Made by a program: the position numbers and the translations under genes. Source: Oasisia sp. SBJ-2009 (taxonomy: Eukaryota > Annelida > Polychaeta > Sabellida > Siboglinidae). Taken from it: a stretch of DNA of 64,000 bases. The stretch lies in the NCBI GenBank assembly GCA_964017155.1, contig OZ024861.1, positions 19,975,213 through 20,039,212 on the forward strand. Direction: 5' to 3'. Shown here piece after piece: positions 37,269-48,811 of this stretch. The stretch's first letter is position 1. Each line of letters begins with the position of its first letter. A model generated the notes under the pieces. The model searched no databases. It was not told the DNA's origin and saw nothing but the letters and a program-made list of their open reading frames with translations.

Positions 37269-37854
37269 ATCCATCCAACCACCCCTACTTAACGCATCCA
37301 TCCAACCTCTCCTACTTATCGCATCCATCCAACCACCCCTACTTAACGCATCCATGCAACCACCCGTTCTTCACGCATCCATCCAAACTCCCCTACTTAG
37401 CGCATCCATCCGATCACCCCTAATTAACGCATCCATTCAATCACCCTTACTTAATGCATCCATTCAATCACCCCTACATAACGCATCAATCCAACCACGC
37501 CTAATTAACGCATCCATCCAACCACCCCTACATAACGCATCCATCCAACCTCTCCTACTTATCGCATCCATCCAACCACCCCTATTTAACGTATCCATGC
37601 AACCACCCTTACTTATCGCATCCATCCAACCACCCCTACTTAGCGAATCCATCCAATAACCCCTAATTATCGCATCCAACCAACCACCCCTACTTAACGC
37701 ATCCATCCTACCACCCGTATATGATGCATCGATCCAACTGAATGCATCCAACCATTCACCTCTACTTATCGCATCCATCCAACCACCCCTACATATTGAA
37801 TCAATTCAACCACCCCTACATAACGCATCCATCCAACCACCCCTATTTAACATG

Positions 37855-37901
37855 TCCATCCAACCACCCCTACTTGCGTTAAGTAGGGGTGATTGGATGG
37901 A
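37855..37901. repeat. Head-to-head fold-back junction of the 27-bp arrays
   Basis: The 21 bases 37855-37875 (ending CCAACCACCCCTACTT) and the 21 bases 37881-37901 (starting AAGTAGGGGTGATTGG) are inverted complements with one mismatch, separated by GCGTT at 37876-37880. The repeat orientation switches permanently here, making this the centre of a multi-kilobase imperfect palindrome. Confidence 0.95.
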
Positions 37902-39127
37902 TGCATTAAGTAGGAGTGGTTGGATTGATAAGTTAAGTAGGGGTGGTTGGATGGATACGTTAAATAGGGGTGGTTGGACGGATGCGTTAAGTAGGGGTGG
38001 TTGAATGGATGCTTTAAGAAGGGGTGGTTGAATGGATGCGTTATGTAGGGGTGGTTGAATTGATTCGATATGTAGGGGTGGTTGGATGGATGCGATAAGT
38101 AGGGGTGGTTGGATGGATGCTTTATATACGGGTGGTTGAATGTAAGCGTTAAGTAGGGGTGGTTGGATGGATGCGCTAAGTAGGGGTGGTTGGATGGATA
38201 CATTAAGTAGAGGTGAATAAATGGATGCGTTAAATAGGTGTGATTGGATGGATGTATTAAGTAGGGGTGGTTGGATGGATGCCTTAAGTAGGGGTGGTTG
38301 GATGGATGCGTTAAGTAAAGTAAGGGTGGTTGGATGGATTCGCTAAGTAGGGGTGGTTGGATGGATTCGCTAAGTAGGGGTGGTTGGATGGATACATTAA
38401 GTAGAGGTGAATAGATGGATGCATTAAGTAGGCTTGGTTGGATGGATGCGTTAAGTAGGGGTGGTTGGATGGATGCGTTAAGTAGTGGTGGTTTGATGGA
38501 TGCGTTATGTAGGGGTGGTTGGATGGATGGGTTAAGTTGAGGTGAATGGCATTCAGTAGAGGAGGCTGGATGGGTGGTTGCATTAAGTAGGGGTGGTTGG
38601 ATGTATGCGATAAGTAGGAGTGGTTGCATGGATGCGTTAAGGAGGGGTGGTTGGATGGATGCGTTAAGTAGGGGTGATTGGATGGATGCGTTAAGTAGGA
38701 GTGGTTTGATTGATACGTCAATTAGGGGTGGTTGGATGGATGCGTTAAGTAGGGATGGTTGGATGGATGCATTAAGTAGGAGTGGTTGAATCGATGCGTT
38801 AAGTAGGGGTGTTTGGATGGATGCTTTTATACGGGTGGTTGAATGGATGCGCTAAGTAGGGGTGGTTGGCCGGATGCATTCAGTAGAGGTGAATGGATGG
38901 ATGCATTAAGTAGAGGTGAATGGATGGATACACCAAGTAGGGGTGGTTGGATGGATGCGATAAGTAGGGGTGGCTGGATGGATGCGTTAAATAGGGGCGT
39001 TTGAATGGACACGTTAAAAAGGGGTTGTTGAATGGATGCGTTATGTAGGGTTGGTTGAATTGATGCGTTATGTAGGGGTGGTTGGATGGATGCGATAAGT
39101 AGAGGTGAATGGTTGGATGGATTCAGT

Positions 39128-39150
39128 ATCCATCCAACCACCCGTATATT
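39128..39150 (+). repeat. One-unit micro-inversion 1
   Basis: A single unit fragment reads in the opposite orientation (ATCCATCCAACCACCCGTAT) inside the G-rich array, just after GGTTGGATGGATTCAGT. The left edge forms a hairpin: GGTTGGATGGA pairs with TCCATCCAACC across TTCAGTA. Confidence 0.92.
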
Positions 39151-39565
39151 CGCTAAGTAGGGGTGAATGGATGGATGCGCTACGTAGGGGTGGTTGGATG
39201 GATACATTAAGTAGAAGTGAATAGATGGATGCATTAAATTGGATGGATGCGTTAAGTAAGGGTGGCTGGATGGATACGTTAAATAGGGGTGGTTGGATTG
39301 ATGCGTTAAGTAGGGGTGGTTTGATTGATACGTCAAGTAGGAGTGGTTGGATGGATGGTTGAATGGATGCGTTAATTAGGGGTGGTTGGATTGATGCGTT
39401 AAGTAGGGGTGGTTGGATGGAGGCGCTAAGTTGGGGTGTTTTGAAGGAATCGTTAAGTAGGGGTGGTTGGATGGAAGCGTTTATTACGGGTGGTTGGGTG
39501 GATGCCTTAAGTAGGAGTGGTTGGATTGATACGTTCAGTTGGGGTGGTTGGATGGATGCGTTAAA

Positions 39566-39659
39566 CCGCACCTATTTAATGCATCCATCTATTCAACTCT
39601 ACTTAATGTACCCAACCAACGACCCCTACTTAACGCATCCATCCAACCACCCCTACATA
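39566..39659 (+). repeat. Inverted insert, short form (about 94 bp)
   Basis: C-rich-orientation units within the G-rich array, starting at CCGCACCTATTTAATGC and ending at CCCCTACATAC before TTAGGGG. It is a shorter version of the 202-bp inserts, about four units (108 bp) less. Confidence 0.9.
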
Positions 39660-40015
39660 CTTAGGGGTGGTTGGATTGATGCGTTAAGTAGGGGTGGTTG
39701 GATCGATGCGTTACATAGGAGTGGTTGGATGGATGCTTTAAGTAGGAGTTGTTGAATGGATGCGTTAAGTAGAGGTGGTTGGATGGATGCTGTATATACG
39801 GGTGGTTGAATTGATGCATTAAATAGGTGTGGTTGGATGGATGTATAAAGTAGGGGTGGTTGGATTGATGCGTTAAGTAGGGGTGGATGGGTGGATGCGT
39901 TACGTAGGGGTGGTTGGATGGATGCGATAAGTAGGGGTGGTTGGATGGATGCGATAAGTAGGGGTGGTTGGATGGATACGTTAAATAGGGGTGTTTAAAT
40001 GGATGCGTTATGTAG

Positions 40016-42229
40016 GGATTGTTGAATTGATGCGCTATGTATGGGTGGTTGGATGGATGCGTTAAGTAGAGGTGAATGGTTGGATGCACTCAGTAGAGAA
40101 GAATGGATGGATGCGATAAGTAGGGGTGGTGGGATGGATGCGATAATTACGGGTGGTTGGATGAATTCGGTAACTAGGGGTGGTTGGATGGATACGGTAA
40201 GTAGGGGTGGTTGGTTGGATGCGATAATTAGGGGTGGTTGGATGGATTCGCTAACTAGGCGTGGTTGGATGGATGCGATAAGTAGGGGTGGTTGGATGAG
40301 GATACATTAAGTAGAGATGAATAAACGGATGCATTAAATAGGTGTGGTTGGATGGATGCATTAAGTAGGGGTGGTTGGATGGATGCGTTAATTAGGGGTG
40401 GTTGGATGGATGCGTTACGTAGGGGTGGTTGGGTGGATGCGATAAGTAGGGGTGGTTGGATGGATAAGTTAAGTAGGGGTGTTTGAATGGATGCGCTAAG
40501 TTGAGGTGTTTGAATGGATGCGTTAAGTAGGGGTGGTTGGATGGATGCGTTAAGTAGGGGTGAATGGTGGATGGATTCAGTAGAGGTGAATGGATGGATG
40601 CATTAAGTAGGGGTGGTTGGGTGGATGCGATAAGTAGGAGTGGTTGGATGGATGCGTTAAGCAGGGGTGGTTGGATGGATGGGTTAATTAGGGGTGTTTG
40701 AATGGATGCGTTAAGTAGGGGTGTTTGAATGGATGCGATAAGTAGGGGTGGTTGGATGGATGCATTAAATAGTGGTTGTTGAATGGATGCGTTATGTAGG
40801 GGTGATTGGATGGATGCTTTAAGTAGGGTTGGTCGAATGGATGCTGTATATACGGGTGGTTGAATTGATGCATTAAATAGGTGTGGTTGGATGGATGCAT
40901 AAAGTAGGGGTGGTTGGATTGATGCGTTAAGTAGGGGTGGTTGGGTGGATGCGTTACGTAGGGGTGGTTGGATGGATGCGTTAAGTAGGGGTGGTTGGAT
41001 GGATGCGATAAGTAGGAATGATTGGATGGATGCGTTATGTAGGGGTGGTTGGATGGATGTGTTAAGTAGGGGTGGATGGATGGATACGTTAAATAGGGGT
41101 GGTTAAATGGATGCGTTATGTAGGGATTGTTGAATTGATGCGTTATGTATGGGTGGTTGGATGGATGCGTTAGGTAGAGGTGAATGGTTGGATGCATTCA
41201 GTGGAGGTGAATGGATGGATGCATTAAGTAGGGGTGGTTGGATGGATGCGTGAAATAGGGTGAATGGTGGATGCATTCAGTGGAGGTGAATGGATGGATG
41301 CATTAAGTAGGGGTGGTTGGATGGATGCGATAAGTAGGAGTGGTTGGATGGATGCGTTAAGTAGGGGTGGTTGGATTGATGCGTTAAGTACAGGTGAATA
41401 GATGGATGCATACAATAGGTGTGGTTTGATGGATGCGTTAAGTAGGGGAGGTTGGATGGATGCGTTAAGTAGTGGTGGTTGGATGGATGCGTTAAGTAGG
41501 GTGAATGGTGGATGCATTCAGTAGAGGTGAATGGATGGATGCATTAAGTAGAGGTGAATGGATGGATGCATTAAGTAGGGGTGGTTGGATGGATGCGATA
41601 AGTAGGAGTGGTTGGATGGATGCGTTAAGTAGGGTTGGTTGGATGGATGCGTTAAGTAGGGGTGGTTGGATGGATACGTTAAATAGCGGTGTTTGAATGG
41701 ATGCTGGATATACGGGTGGTTGAATGGATGCGTTATGTAGGGGTGGTTGGTTGGATGCGTTGATAAGGGGTGGTTGTATGGATACGTTAAATAGGGGTGG
41801 TTGGATTGATGCGTTAAGTAGGGGTGGTTGAATGGATTCGTTATGTAGGTGTGGTTGGATGGATGCATTAAGTAGGGGTGGTTGGATGGATGCGTTAATT
41901 AGCGGTGGTTGAATGGATGCGTTAAGTAGGGGTGTTTGAATGGATGCGTTAAGTAGGGGTGGTTGGATGGATGCATTATGTAGTGGTGGTTGAATGGATG
42001 CGTTATGTAGGGGTGATTGGATGGATGCATAAAGTAGGGGTGGTTGGATTAATGCGTTAAGTAGGGGTGGTTGGGTGGATGCGCTACGTAGGGGTGGTTG
42101 GATGGATGCGTTAAGTAGTTGTGATTGGATGGATGCGATAAGTAGGAGTGGTTGGATGGATACGTTAAATAGGGGTGGTTAAATGGATGCGTTATGTAGG
42201 GATTGTTGAATTGATGCGTTATGTATGGG
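40016..42229 (-). repeat. Right-arm higher-order blocks of about 1.1 kb, first pair
   Basis: The marker GATTGTTGAATTGATGCG recurs near 40015, 41118 and 42202 (spacings about 1103 and 1084). Each is followed by a TGTATGGGTGGTTGG unit and TGAATGGTTGGATGCA. The same block type is seen at 52331-56330. Confidence 0.72.
41518..41868 (-). repeat. Higher-order block type 1, right-arm copy c
   Basis: Inverted copy of 30035-30412. On + it starts with two GAGGTGAATGGATGGATGCA units, passes GATGCGTTGATAAGGGG and ends with CGTTATGTAGGTGTGG. Confidence 0.85.
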
Positions 42230-43831
42230 TGGTTGGATGGATGCGTTAGGTAGAGGTGAATGGTTGGATGCATTCAGTAGAGAAGAATGGATGGATGCGA
42301 TAACTAGGGGAGGTTGGAAGGATGCGCTAAGTAGGGGTGGTTGGATGAGGATACATTAAGTAGAGGTGAATAAATGGATGCATTAAATAGGTGTGGTTGG
42401 ATGGATGCATTAAGTAGGGGTGGTTGGATGGATGCGTTAATTAGGGGTGGTTGGATGGATGCGTTACGTAGGGGTGGTTGGATGGATGCGATAAGTAGGG
42501 GTGGTTGGATGGATACGTTAAGTAGGGGTGTTTGAATGGATGCGCTAAGTAGGGGTGTTTGAATGGATGCGTTAAGTAGGGATGGTTGGATGGATGCGTT
42601 AAGTAGGGGTGAATGGTGGATGGATTCAGTAGAGGTGAATGGATGGATGCATTAAGTAGGGGTGGTTGGGTGGATGCGATAAGCACGGGTGGATGGATGG
42701 ATGCGTTAATTAGGAGTGGTTGGATGGATGCGTTAAGCAGGGGTGGTTGGATGGATGCGATAAGTAGGGGTGATTGGATGGATGCATTAAGTAGGAGTGG
42801 TTGGATGGATGCGTAACGTAGGAGTGGTTGAATGGATGCGTTAAGTAAGGGTGGTTGGATGGATCCTTTATATACGTGTGGTTGTATGGATGCGTTAAGA
42901 AGGGGTGTTTGGTTGGATGCTTTAATTAGGGGTGGTTGGATGGATTCGCAAAGTAGGGGTGGTTGGTGGATGCGTTAAGTAGGGGTGGTTGGATGGAAGC
43001 GTTAATTAGAGGTGGTTGAATGGATACGTAAAGTAGGAGTTGTTGGATGGATGCTATATATACGGGTGGTTGAAAGGATGCGTTAAGTAGGGGTGGTTGG
43101 TTGGATGCGTTAATTAGGGGTGGTTGGATGGATTCGCTAGGTAGGGGTGGTTGGATGGATACATTAAGTAGAGGTGTATAGATGGATGCATTAAATAGGT
43201 TTGGTTGGATTGATACGTTAAGTAGGGATGGATGGATGCGTTAAGTAGGGGTGGTTGGATGGATGCGTAACGTAGGAGTGTAGGAGTGGTTGAATGGATG
43301 CGTTATGTAAGAGTGGTTGGACGGATGCGTTAAGAAGGGGTGGTTGGTTGGATGCTATAATTAGGGGTGGGTTGATGGATTCGCTAAGTAGGGGTGGTTG
43401 GATGGATGAGCTAAGTAAGGGTGGTTGAATGGATGCGTTAATTAGGGGTGGTTGGATTGATGCGTTAAGTAGGAGTGGTTGGATGGATGCGTTATGTAGG
43501 GGTGGTTGGATGGATACGTTAAAAACGGGTGGTTGAATGGATGCGTTTTGTAGGGGTGGTTGAATTGATGCGTTATAGGGGTGGTTGGATGGATGCGCTA
43601 AGTAGGGGTGGTTGATTGGATGCTTTATTTAGGGGTGGTTAGTTTGATGCGATAAGTAGGGGTGGTTGGATGGAAGCGTTAAGTAGGGGTGCTTGGATGG
43701 ATGCGCTAAGTAGGGGTGTTTGGCTGGATGCGCTATGTAGAGGTAGTTGGATGGATGCGTTAAGTAGGGGTGATTTGACGGATGCATTAAGTAGGGGTGG
43801 TTGTATGGATGCTGTATATAAGGGTGGTTGA

Positions 43832-44362
43832 ATGGAAGCATTAAATAGGTGTGGTTGGATGAATGCATTAAGTAGGAGTGGTTGGATTGATGCGTTAAGT
43901 AGGGGTGACAGGATGGATGCGCTACGTAGTGGTGGTTGGATGGATGCGATAAGTAGGGGTGGTTGGATGGATGCGATAAGTAGGAGTGGTTGGATGGATG
44001 CGATACGTAGGAGTGGTTGGATGGATGCGTTATGTAGGGGTGGTTGGATGGATGCGTTAAGTAGGGGTGGTTGGATGGATACGTTAAATAGGGGTGGTTG
44101 AATGGATGCGTTATGTAGGGGTTGTTGAATTGATGCGATATGTATGGGTGGTTGGATGGATGCGTTAATTAGAGGTGAATGGTTGGATGCATTCACTAGA
44201 GGAGAATGGATGGATGCGTTAAGTAGGTGTGGTTGGTTGGATGCGATAGAAAGGGGTGGTTGGATGGATTCGCTAAGTAAGGGTGGATGGATGGATACGC
44301 TACTTAGGGGTGGTTGGATGGATGCGTTAAGTAAAGTAAGGGTGGTTGGATTGATGCGTTAA
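43832..44362 (-). repeat. Higher-order block type 3, copy 1
   Basis: About 20 units in a distinctive order starting at GGAAGCATTAAATAGGTGTG and including GGGGTGACAGGATGGATGCG and the 32-bp unit GCGTTAAGTAAAGTAAGGG near its end. It recurs at 56795-57346, 57979-58452 and 61459-61935. Confidence 0.82.
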
Positions 44363-45581
44363 GTAGGGGTGGTTGAATGGATTCGTTATGTAGGTGTGGT
44401 TGGATGGATGGATTAAGTATGGGTGGTTGGGTGGATGCGTTAATTAGAGGTGGTTGGATGGATGCGTTAAGTAGGGGTGGTTGGATGGATGCGATAAGTA
44501 GGGGTGGTTGGATGGATACGTTAAGTAGGGGTGTTTGAATGGATGCTTTAAGTAGGGGTGTTTGAATGGATGCGTTAAGTAGGGGTGGTTGGATGGGTGC
44601 ATTAAGTAGTGGTGGTTAAATGGATGCGTTATGTAGGGGTGATTGGATGGATGCGTTAAGTAGGGTTGGTTGAATGGATGCTTTATGTAGGGGTGGTTGG
44701 ATGGATGCGTTAAGTATGGGTGGTTGAATGGATGCGTTAATTAGGGGTGGTTGGATTGATGCGTTAAGTAGGGGTGGTTGGATGTATGCGTTAAATAGGA
44801 GTGGTTGAATGGATGCGTTTTGTAGGGGTGGCTGGATGGATGCGCTAAGTAGGGGTGGTTGGATGGATACGTTAAATAGGAGTGGTTGAATGGATGCGGT
44901 ATGTACGGGTGGCTGGATGGATGCGTTAAGTAGGGGTGGTTGGATGGATACGTTAAATAGGGGTGGTTGAATGGATGCGTTATGTACGGATTGTTGAATT
45001 GATGCGTTATGTATGGGTGTTTGGATGGATGCGTTAAGTAGAGGTGAATGGTTGGATGCACTCAGTAGAGGAGAATGGATGGATGCGATAAGTAGGGGTG
45101 GTGGGATGGATGCTTTATATACGGGTGGTTGGATGGATACGTTAAGTAGGGGTGTTTGGTTGGATGCGATAATTAGGGGTGGTTGGATGAATTCGCTAAC
45201 TAGGCGTGGTTGGATGGATGCGCTAAGTAGGGGTGGTTGGATAAGGAAACATTAAGTAGAGGTGAATAAATGGATGCATTAAATAGGTGTGGTTGGAGGG
45301 ATGCGTTAATTAGGGGTGGTTAGATGGATGCGTTACGTAGGGGTGGTTGGATGGATGCGATAAGTAGGCGTGGTTGGATGGATACGTTAAGTAGGGGTAT
45401 TTGAATGGATGCGCTAAGTAGGGGTGTTTGAATGGATGCGTTAAGTAGTGGTGGTTGGATGGATGCATTAAGTAGTGGTGGTTGAATGGATGCGTTATGT
45501 AGGGGTGGTTGAATTGATGCGTTATGTAGGAGTGGTTGGATGGATGCAATAAGTAGAGGTGAATGGTTGGATGGATTCAGT

Positions 45582-45604
45582 ATCCATCCAACCACCCGTA
45601 TATT
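45582..45604 (+). repeat. One-unit micro-inversion 2
   Basis: Same form as at 39128, with hairpin-forming left edge and CCCGTATATTCGCTAAG at its right edge. Confidence 0.92.
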
Positions 45605-46031
45605 CGCTAAGTAGGGGTGATTGGATGGATGCGTTATGTAGGAGTGGTTGGATGGATACATTAAGTAGAGGTGAATAGATGGATGCATTAAATAGGTGTG
45701 GTTGGATGGATGCGTTAAGTAAGGGTGGCTGGATGGATTCGTTAAATAGGGGTGGTTGGATTGATGCGTTAAGTAGGGGTGGTTTGATTGATACGTCAAG
45801 TAGGAGTGGTTGGATGGATGGTTGAATGGATGCGTTAATTAGGGGTGGTTTTTGCATTGATGCGTTAAGTAGGGGTGGTTGGATGGAGGCGCTAAGTTGG
45901 GGTGTTTTGAAGGAATCGTTAAGTAGGGGTGGTTGGATGGAAGCGTTTATTAGGGGTGGTTGGGTGGATGCGCTAAGTGAGGGTGGTTGGATTGATACGT
46001 TCAGTTGGGGTGGTTGTATGGATGCGTTAAA

Positions 46032-46233
46032 CCGCACCTATTTAATGCATCCATCTATTCACCTCTACTTAATGTACCCATCCAACCACCCCTACGTAGC
46101 GCATCCATCCAACCACCCCTACTTAGCGAATCCGTCCAACAACCCCTAATTTTCGCATCCAACCAACGACCCCTACTTAACGTATCCATCCACCCACCCG
46201 TATATAAAGCATCCATCCAACCACCCCTACATA
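46032..46233 (+). repeat. 202-bp inverted insert 1
   Basis: About 7.5 units in C-rich orientation, from CCGCACCTATTTAATGC to CCCCTACATA. At the left edge GGATGCGTTAAA folds on TTTAATGCATCC; at the right edge CCAACCACCCCTA folds on TTAGGGGTGGTTGG. Inside it, TATATAAAGCATCC and CGTATCCATCCACCC units are diagnostic. Confidence 0.93.
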
Positions 46234-48160
46234 ATTAGGGGTGGTTGGATTGATGCGTTAAGTAGGGGTGGTTGGATGGATGCGTTACATAGGAGTGGTT
46301 GGATGGATGCGTTAAGTAGGAGTGGTTGAATGGATGCGTTAAGTAGAGGTGGTTGGATGGATGCTGTATATACGGGTGGTTGAATTGATGCATTAAATAG
46401 GTGTGGTTGGATGGATGTATAAAGTAGGGGTGGTTGGATTGATGCGTTAAGTAGGGGTGGATGGGTGGATGCGTTACGTAGGGGTGGTTGGATGGATGCG
46501 ATAAGTAGGGGTGGTTGGATGGATGCGATAAGTAGGGGTGGTTGGATGGATACGTTAAATAGGGGTGGTTGGATTGATGCGTTAAGTAGGGGTGGATGGG
46601 TGGATGCGTTACGTAGGGGTGGTTGAATGGATGCGTTAAGTAGAGGTGGTTGGATGGATGCTGTATATACGGGTGGTTGAATTGATGCATTAAATAGGTG
46701 TGGTTGGATGGATGTATAAAGTAGGGGTGGTTGGATGGATACATTAAGTAGAGGTGAATAGATGGATGCATTAAGTAGGCTTGGTTGGATGGATGCCTTA
46801 AATAGGGGTGGTTGGATGGATGGGTTAAGTTGAGGTGAATGGCATTCAGTAGAGGAGGCTGGATGCTGGATGGGTGGATGCATTAAGTAGGGGTGGTTGG
46901 ATGTATGCGATAAGTAGGAGTGGTTGCATGGATGCGTTAAGGAGGGGTCGTTGGATGGATGCGTTAAGTAGGGATGGTTGGATGGATGCATTAAGTAGGA
47001 GTGGTTGAATCGATGCGTTAAGTAGGGGTGGTTGGATGGAAGCTTTATATACGGGTGGTTGAATGGATGCGCTAAGTAGGGGTGGTTGGCCGGATGCATT
47101 CAGTAGAGGTGAATGGATGGATGCATTAAGTAGAGGTGAATGGATGGATGCACCAAGTAGGGGTGGTTGGATGGATGCGCTATGTAGGGTTGGCTGGATG
47201 GATGCGTTAAGTAGGGGTGGTTGGATGGATACGTTAAATAGGGGTGGTTGAATGGATGCGTTATGTAGGGATTGTTGAATTGATGCGTTATGTATGTGTG
47301 TTTGGATGGATGCGTTAAGTAGAGGTGAATGGTTGGATGCACTCAGTAGAGGAGAATGGATGGATGCGATAAGTAGGGGTGGTGGGATGGATGCTTTATA
47401 TACGGGTGGTTGGATGGATACGTTAAGTAGGGGTGTTTGGTTGGATGCGATAATTAGGGGTGGTTGGATGAATTCGCTAGCTAGGCGTGGTTGGATGGAT
47501 GCGCTAAGTAGGGGTGGTTGGATAAAGAAACATTAAGTAGAGGTGAATAAATGCATGCATTAAATAGGTGTGGTTGGATGGATGCGTTAATTAGGGGTGG
47601 TTAGATGGATGCGTTACGTAGGGGTGGTTGGATGGATGCGATAAGTAGGCGTGGTTGGATGGATACGTTAAGTAGGGGTGTTTGAATGGATGCTCTAAGT
47701 AGGGGTGTTTGAATGGATGCGTTAAGTAGTGGTGGTTGGATGGATGCATTAAGTAGTGGTGGTTGAATGGATGCGTTATGTAGGGGTGGTTGGATGGAGG
47801 CGCTAAGTTGGGGTGTTTTGAAGGAATCGTTAAGTAGGGGTGGTTGGATGGAAGCGTTTATTAGGGGTGGTTGGATGGATGCTGTATATACGGGTGGTTG
47901 AATTGATGCATTAAATAGGTGTGGTTGGATGGATGTATAAAGTAGGGGTGGTTGGATGGATACATTAAGTAGAGGTGAATAGATGGATGCATTAAGTAGG
48001 CTTGGTTGGATGGATGCGTTAAATAGGGGTGTTTGGATGGATGCGTTAAGTAGTGGTGGTTGAATGGATGCGTTATGTAGGGGTGGTTGAATTGATGCGT
48101 TATGTAGGAGTGGTTGGATGGATGCGATAAGTAGAGGTGAATGGTTGGATGGATTCAGTA

Positions 48161-48182
48161 TACATCCAACCACCCGTATATT
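48161..48182 (+). repeat. One-unit micro-inversion 3
   Basis: Same form as the others, with one change (TACATCCAACC instead of TCCATCCAACC) that slightly weakens the hairpin. Confidence 0.9.
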
Positions 48183-48609
48183 CGCTAAGTAGGGGTGATT
48201 GGATGGATGCGTTATGTAGGAGTGGTTGGATGGATACATTAAGTAGAGGTGAATAGATGGATGCATTAAATAGGTGTGGTTGGATGGATGCGTTAAGTAA
48301 GGGTGGCTGGATGGATTCGTTAAATAGGGGTGGTTGGATTGATGCGTTAAGTAGGGGTGGTTTGATTGATACGTCAAGTAGGAGTGGTTGGATGGATGGT
48401 TGAATGGATGCGTTAATTAGGGGTGGTTTTTGCATTGATGCGTTAAGTAGGGGTGGTTGGATGGAGGCGCTAAGTTGGGGTGTTTTGAAGGAATCGTTAA
48501 GTAGGGGTGGTTGGATGGAAACGTTTATTAGGGGTGGTTGGGTGGATGCGTTAAGTGAGGGTGGTTGGATTGATACGTTCAGTTGGGGTGGTTGGATGGA
48601 TGCGTTAAA

Positions 48610-48811
48610 CCGCACCTATTTAATGCATCCATCTATTCACCTCTACTTAATGTACCCATCCAACCACCCCTACGTAGCGCATCCATCCAACCACCCCTAC
48701 TTAGCGAATCCGTCCAACAACCCCTAATTTTCGCATCCAACCAACGACCCCTACTTAACGTATCCATCCACCCACCCGTATATAAAGCATCCATCCAACC
48801 ACCCCTACATA
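48610..48811 (+). repeat. 202-bp inverted insert 2
   Basis: Same length, edges and internal variants as insert 1, lying 2,578 bp downstream. Confidence 0.93.

Larger units (their letters stand above)
29746..37875 (+). repeat. 27-bp minisatellite, left arm (about 300 units, C-rich strand on +)
   Basis: Tandem 27-bp units, core CATCCATCCAACC then CCCCTACTTAACG. Main variants are AATTA, ACATA, TTTA or CGTA in place of ACTTA; the unit with ATTCACCTCTACT; TATATAAAG or TATATACAG units; and a 32-bp unit with a duplicated TTACT. Unit order is itself repeated as higher-order blocks. Because 27 is a multiple of 3, one frame per strand stays open with 9-residue periodicity (HPSNHPYLT on +, MDALSRGGW on -); this is not evidence of coding. 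Frames break only at units of irregular length. No unique sequence was seen within. Confidence 0.96.
38500..40015 (-). repeat. Right-arm higher-order block, short early form of the 2.5-kb type
   Basis: Carries the markers GGCATTCAGTAGAGGAGGC (about 38548), GGTTGGCCGGATGCATTCAG (about 38866), a one-unit inversion at 39128 and an inverted insert at 39566. The same markers form the 2.3-2.5-kb blocks at 44991-52330, where they recur in the same cyclic order. Confidence 0.72.
44991..47270 (-). repeat. 2.3-2.5-kb higher-order block, copy 1
   Basis: Begins with GATTGTTGAATTGATGCG then TTATGTATGGGTGTTTGG, and holds TTTATATACGGGTGG, a one-unit inversion at 45582, a 202-bp inverted insert at 46032, and GGCATTCAGTAGAGGAGGC near 46830. 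Period to the next copy is about 2,281 bp. Confidence 0.82.
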
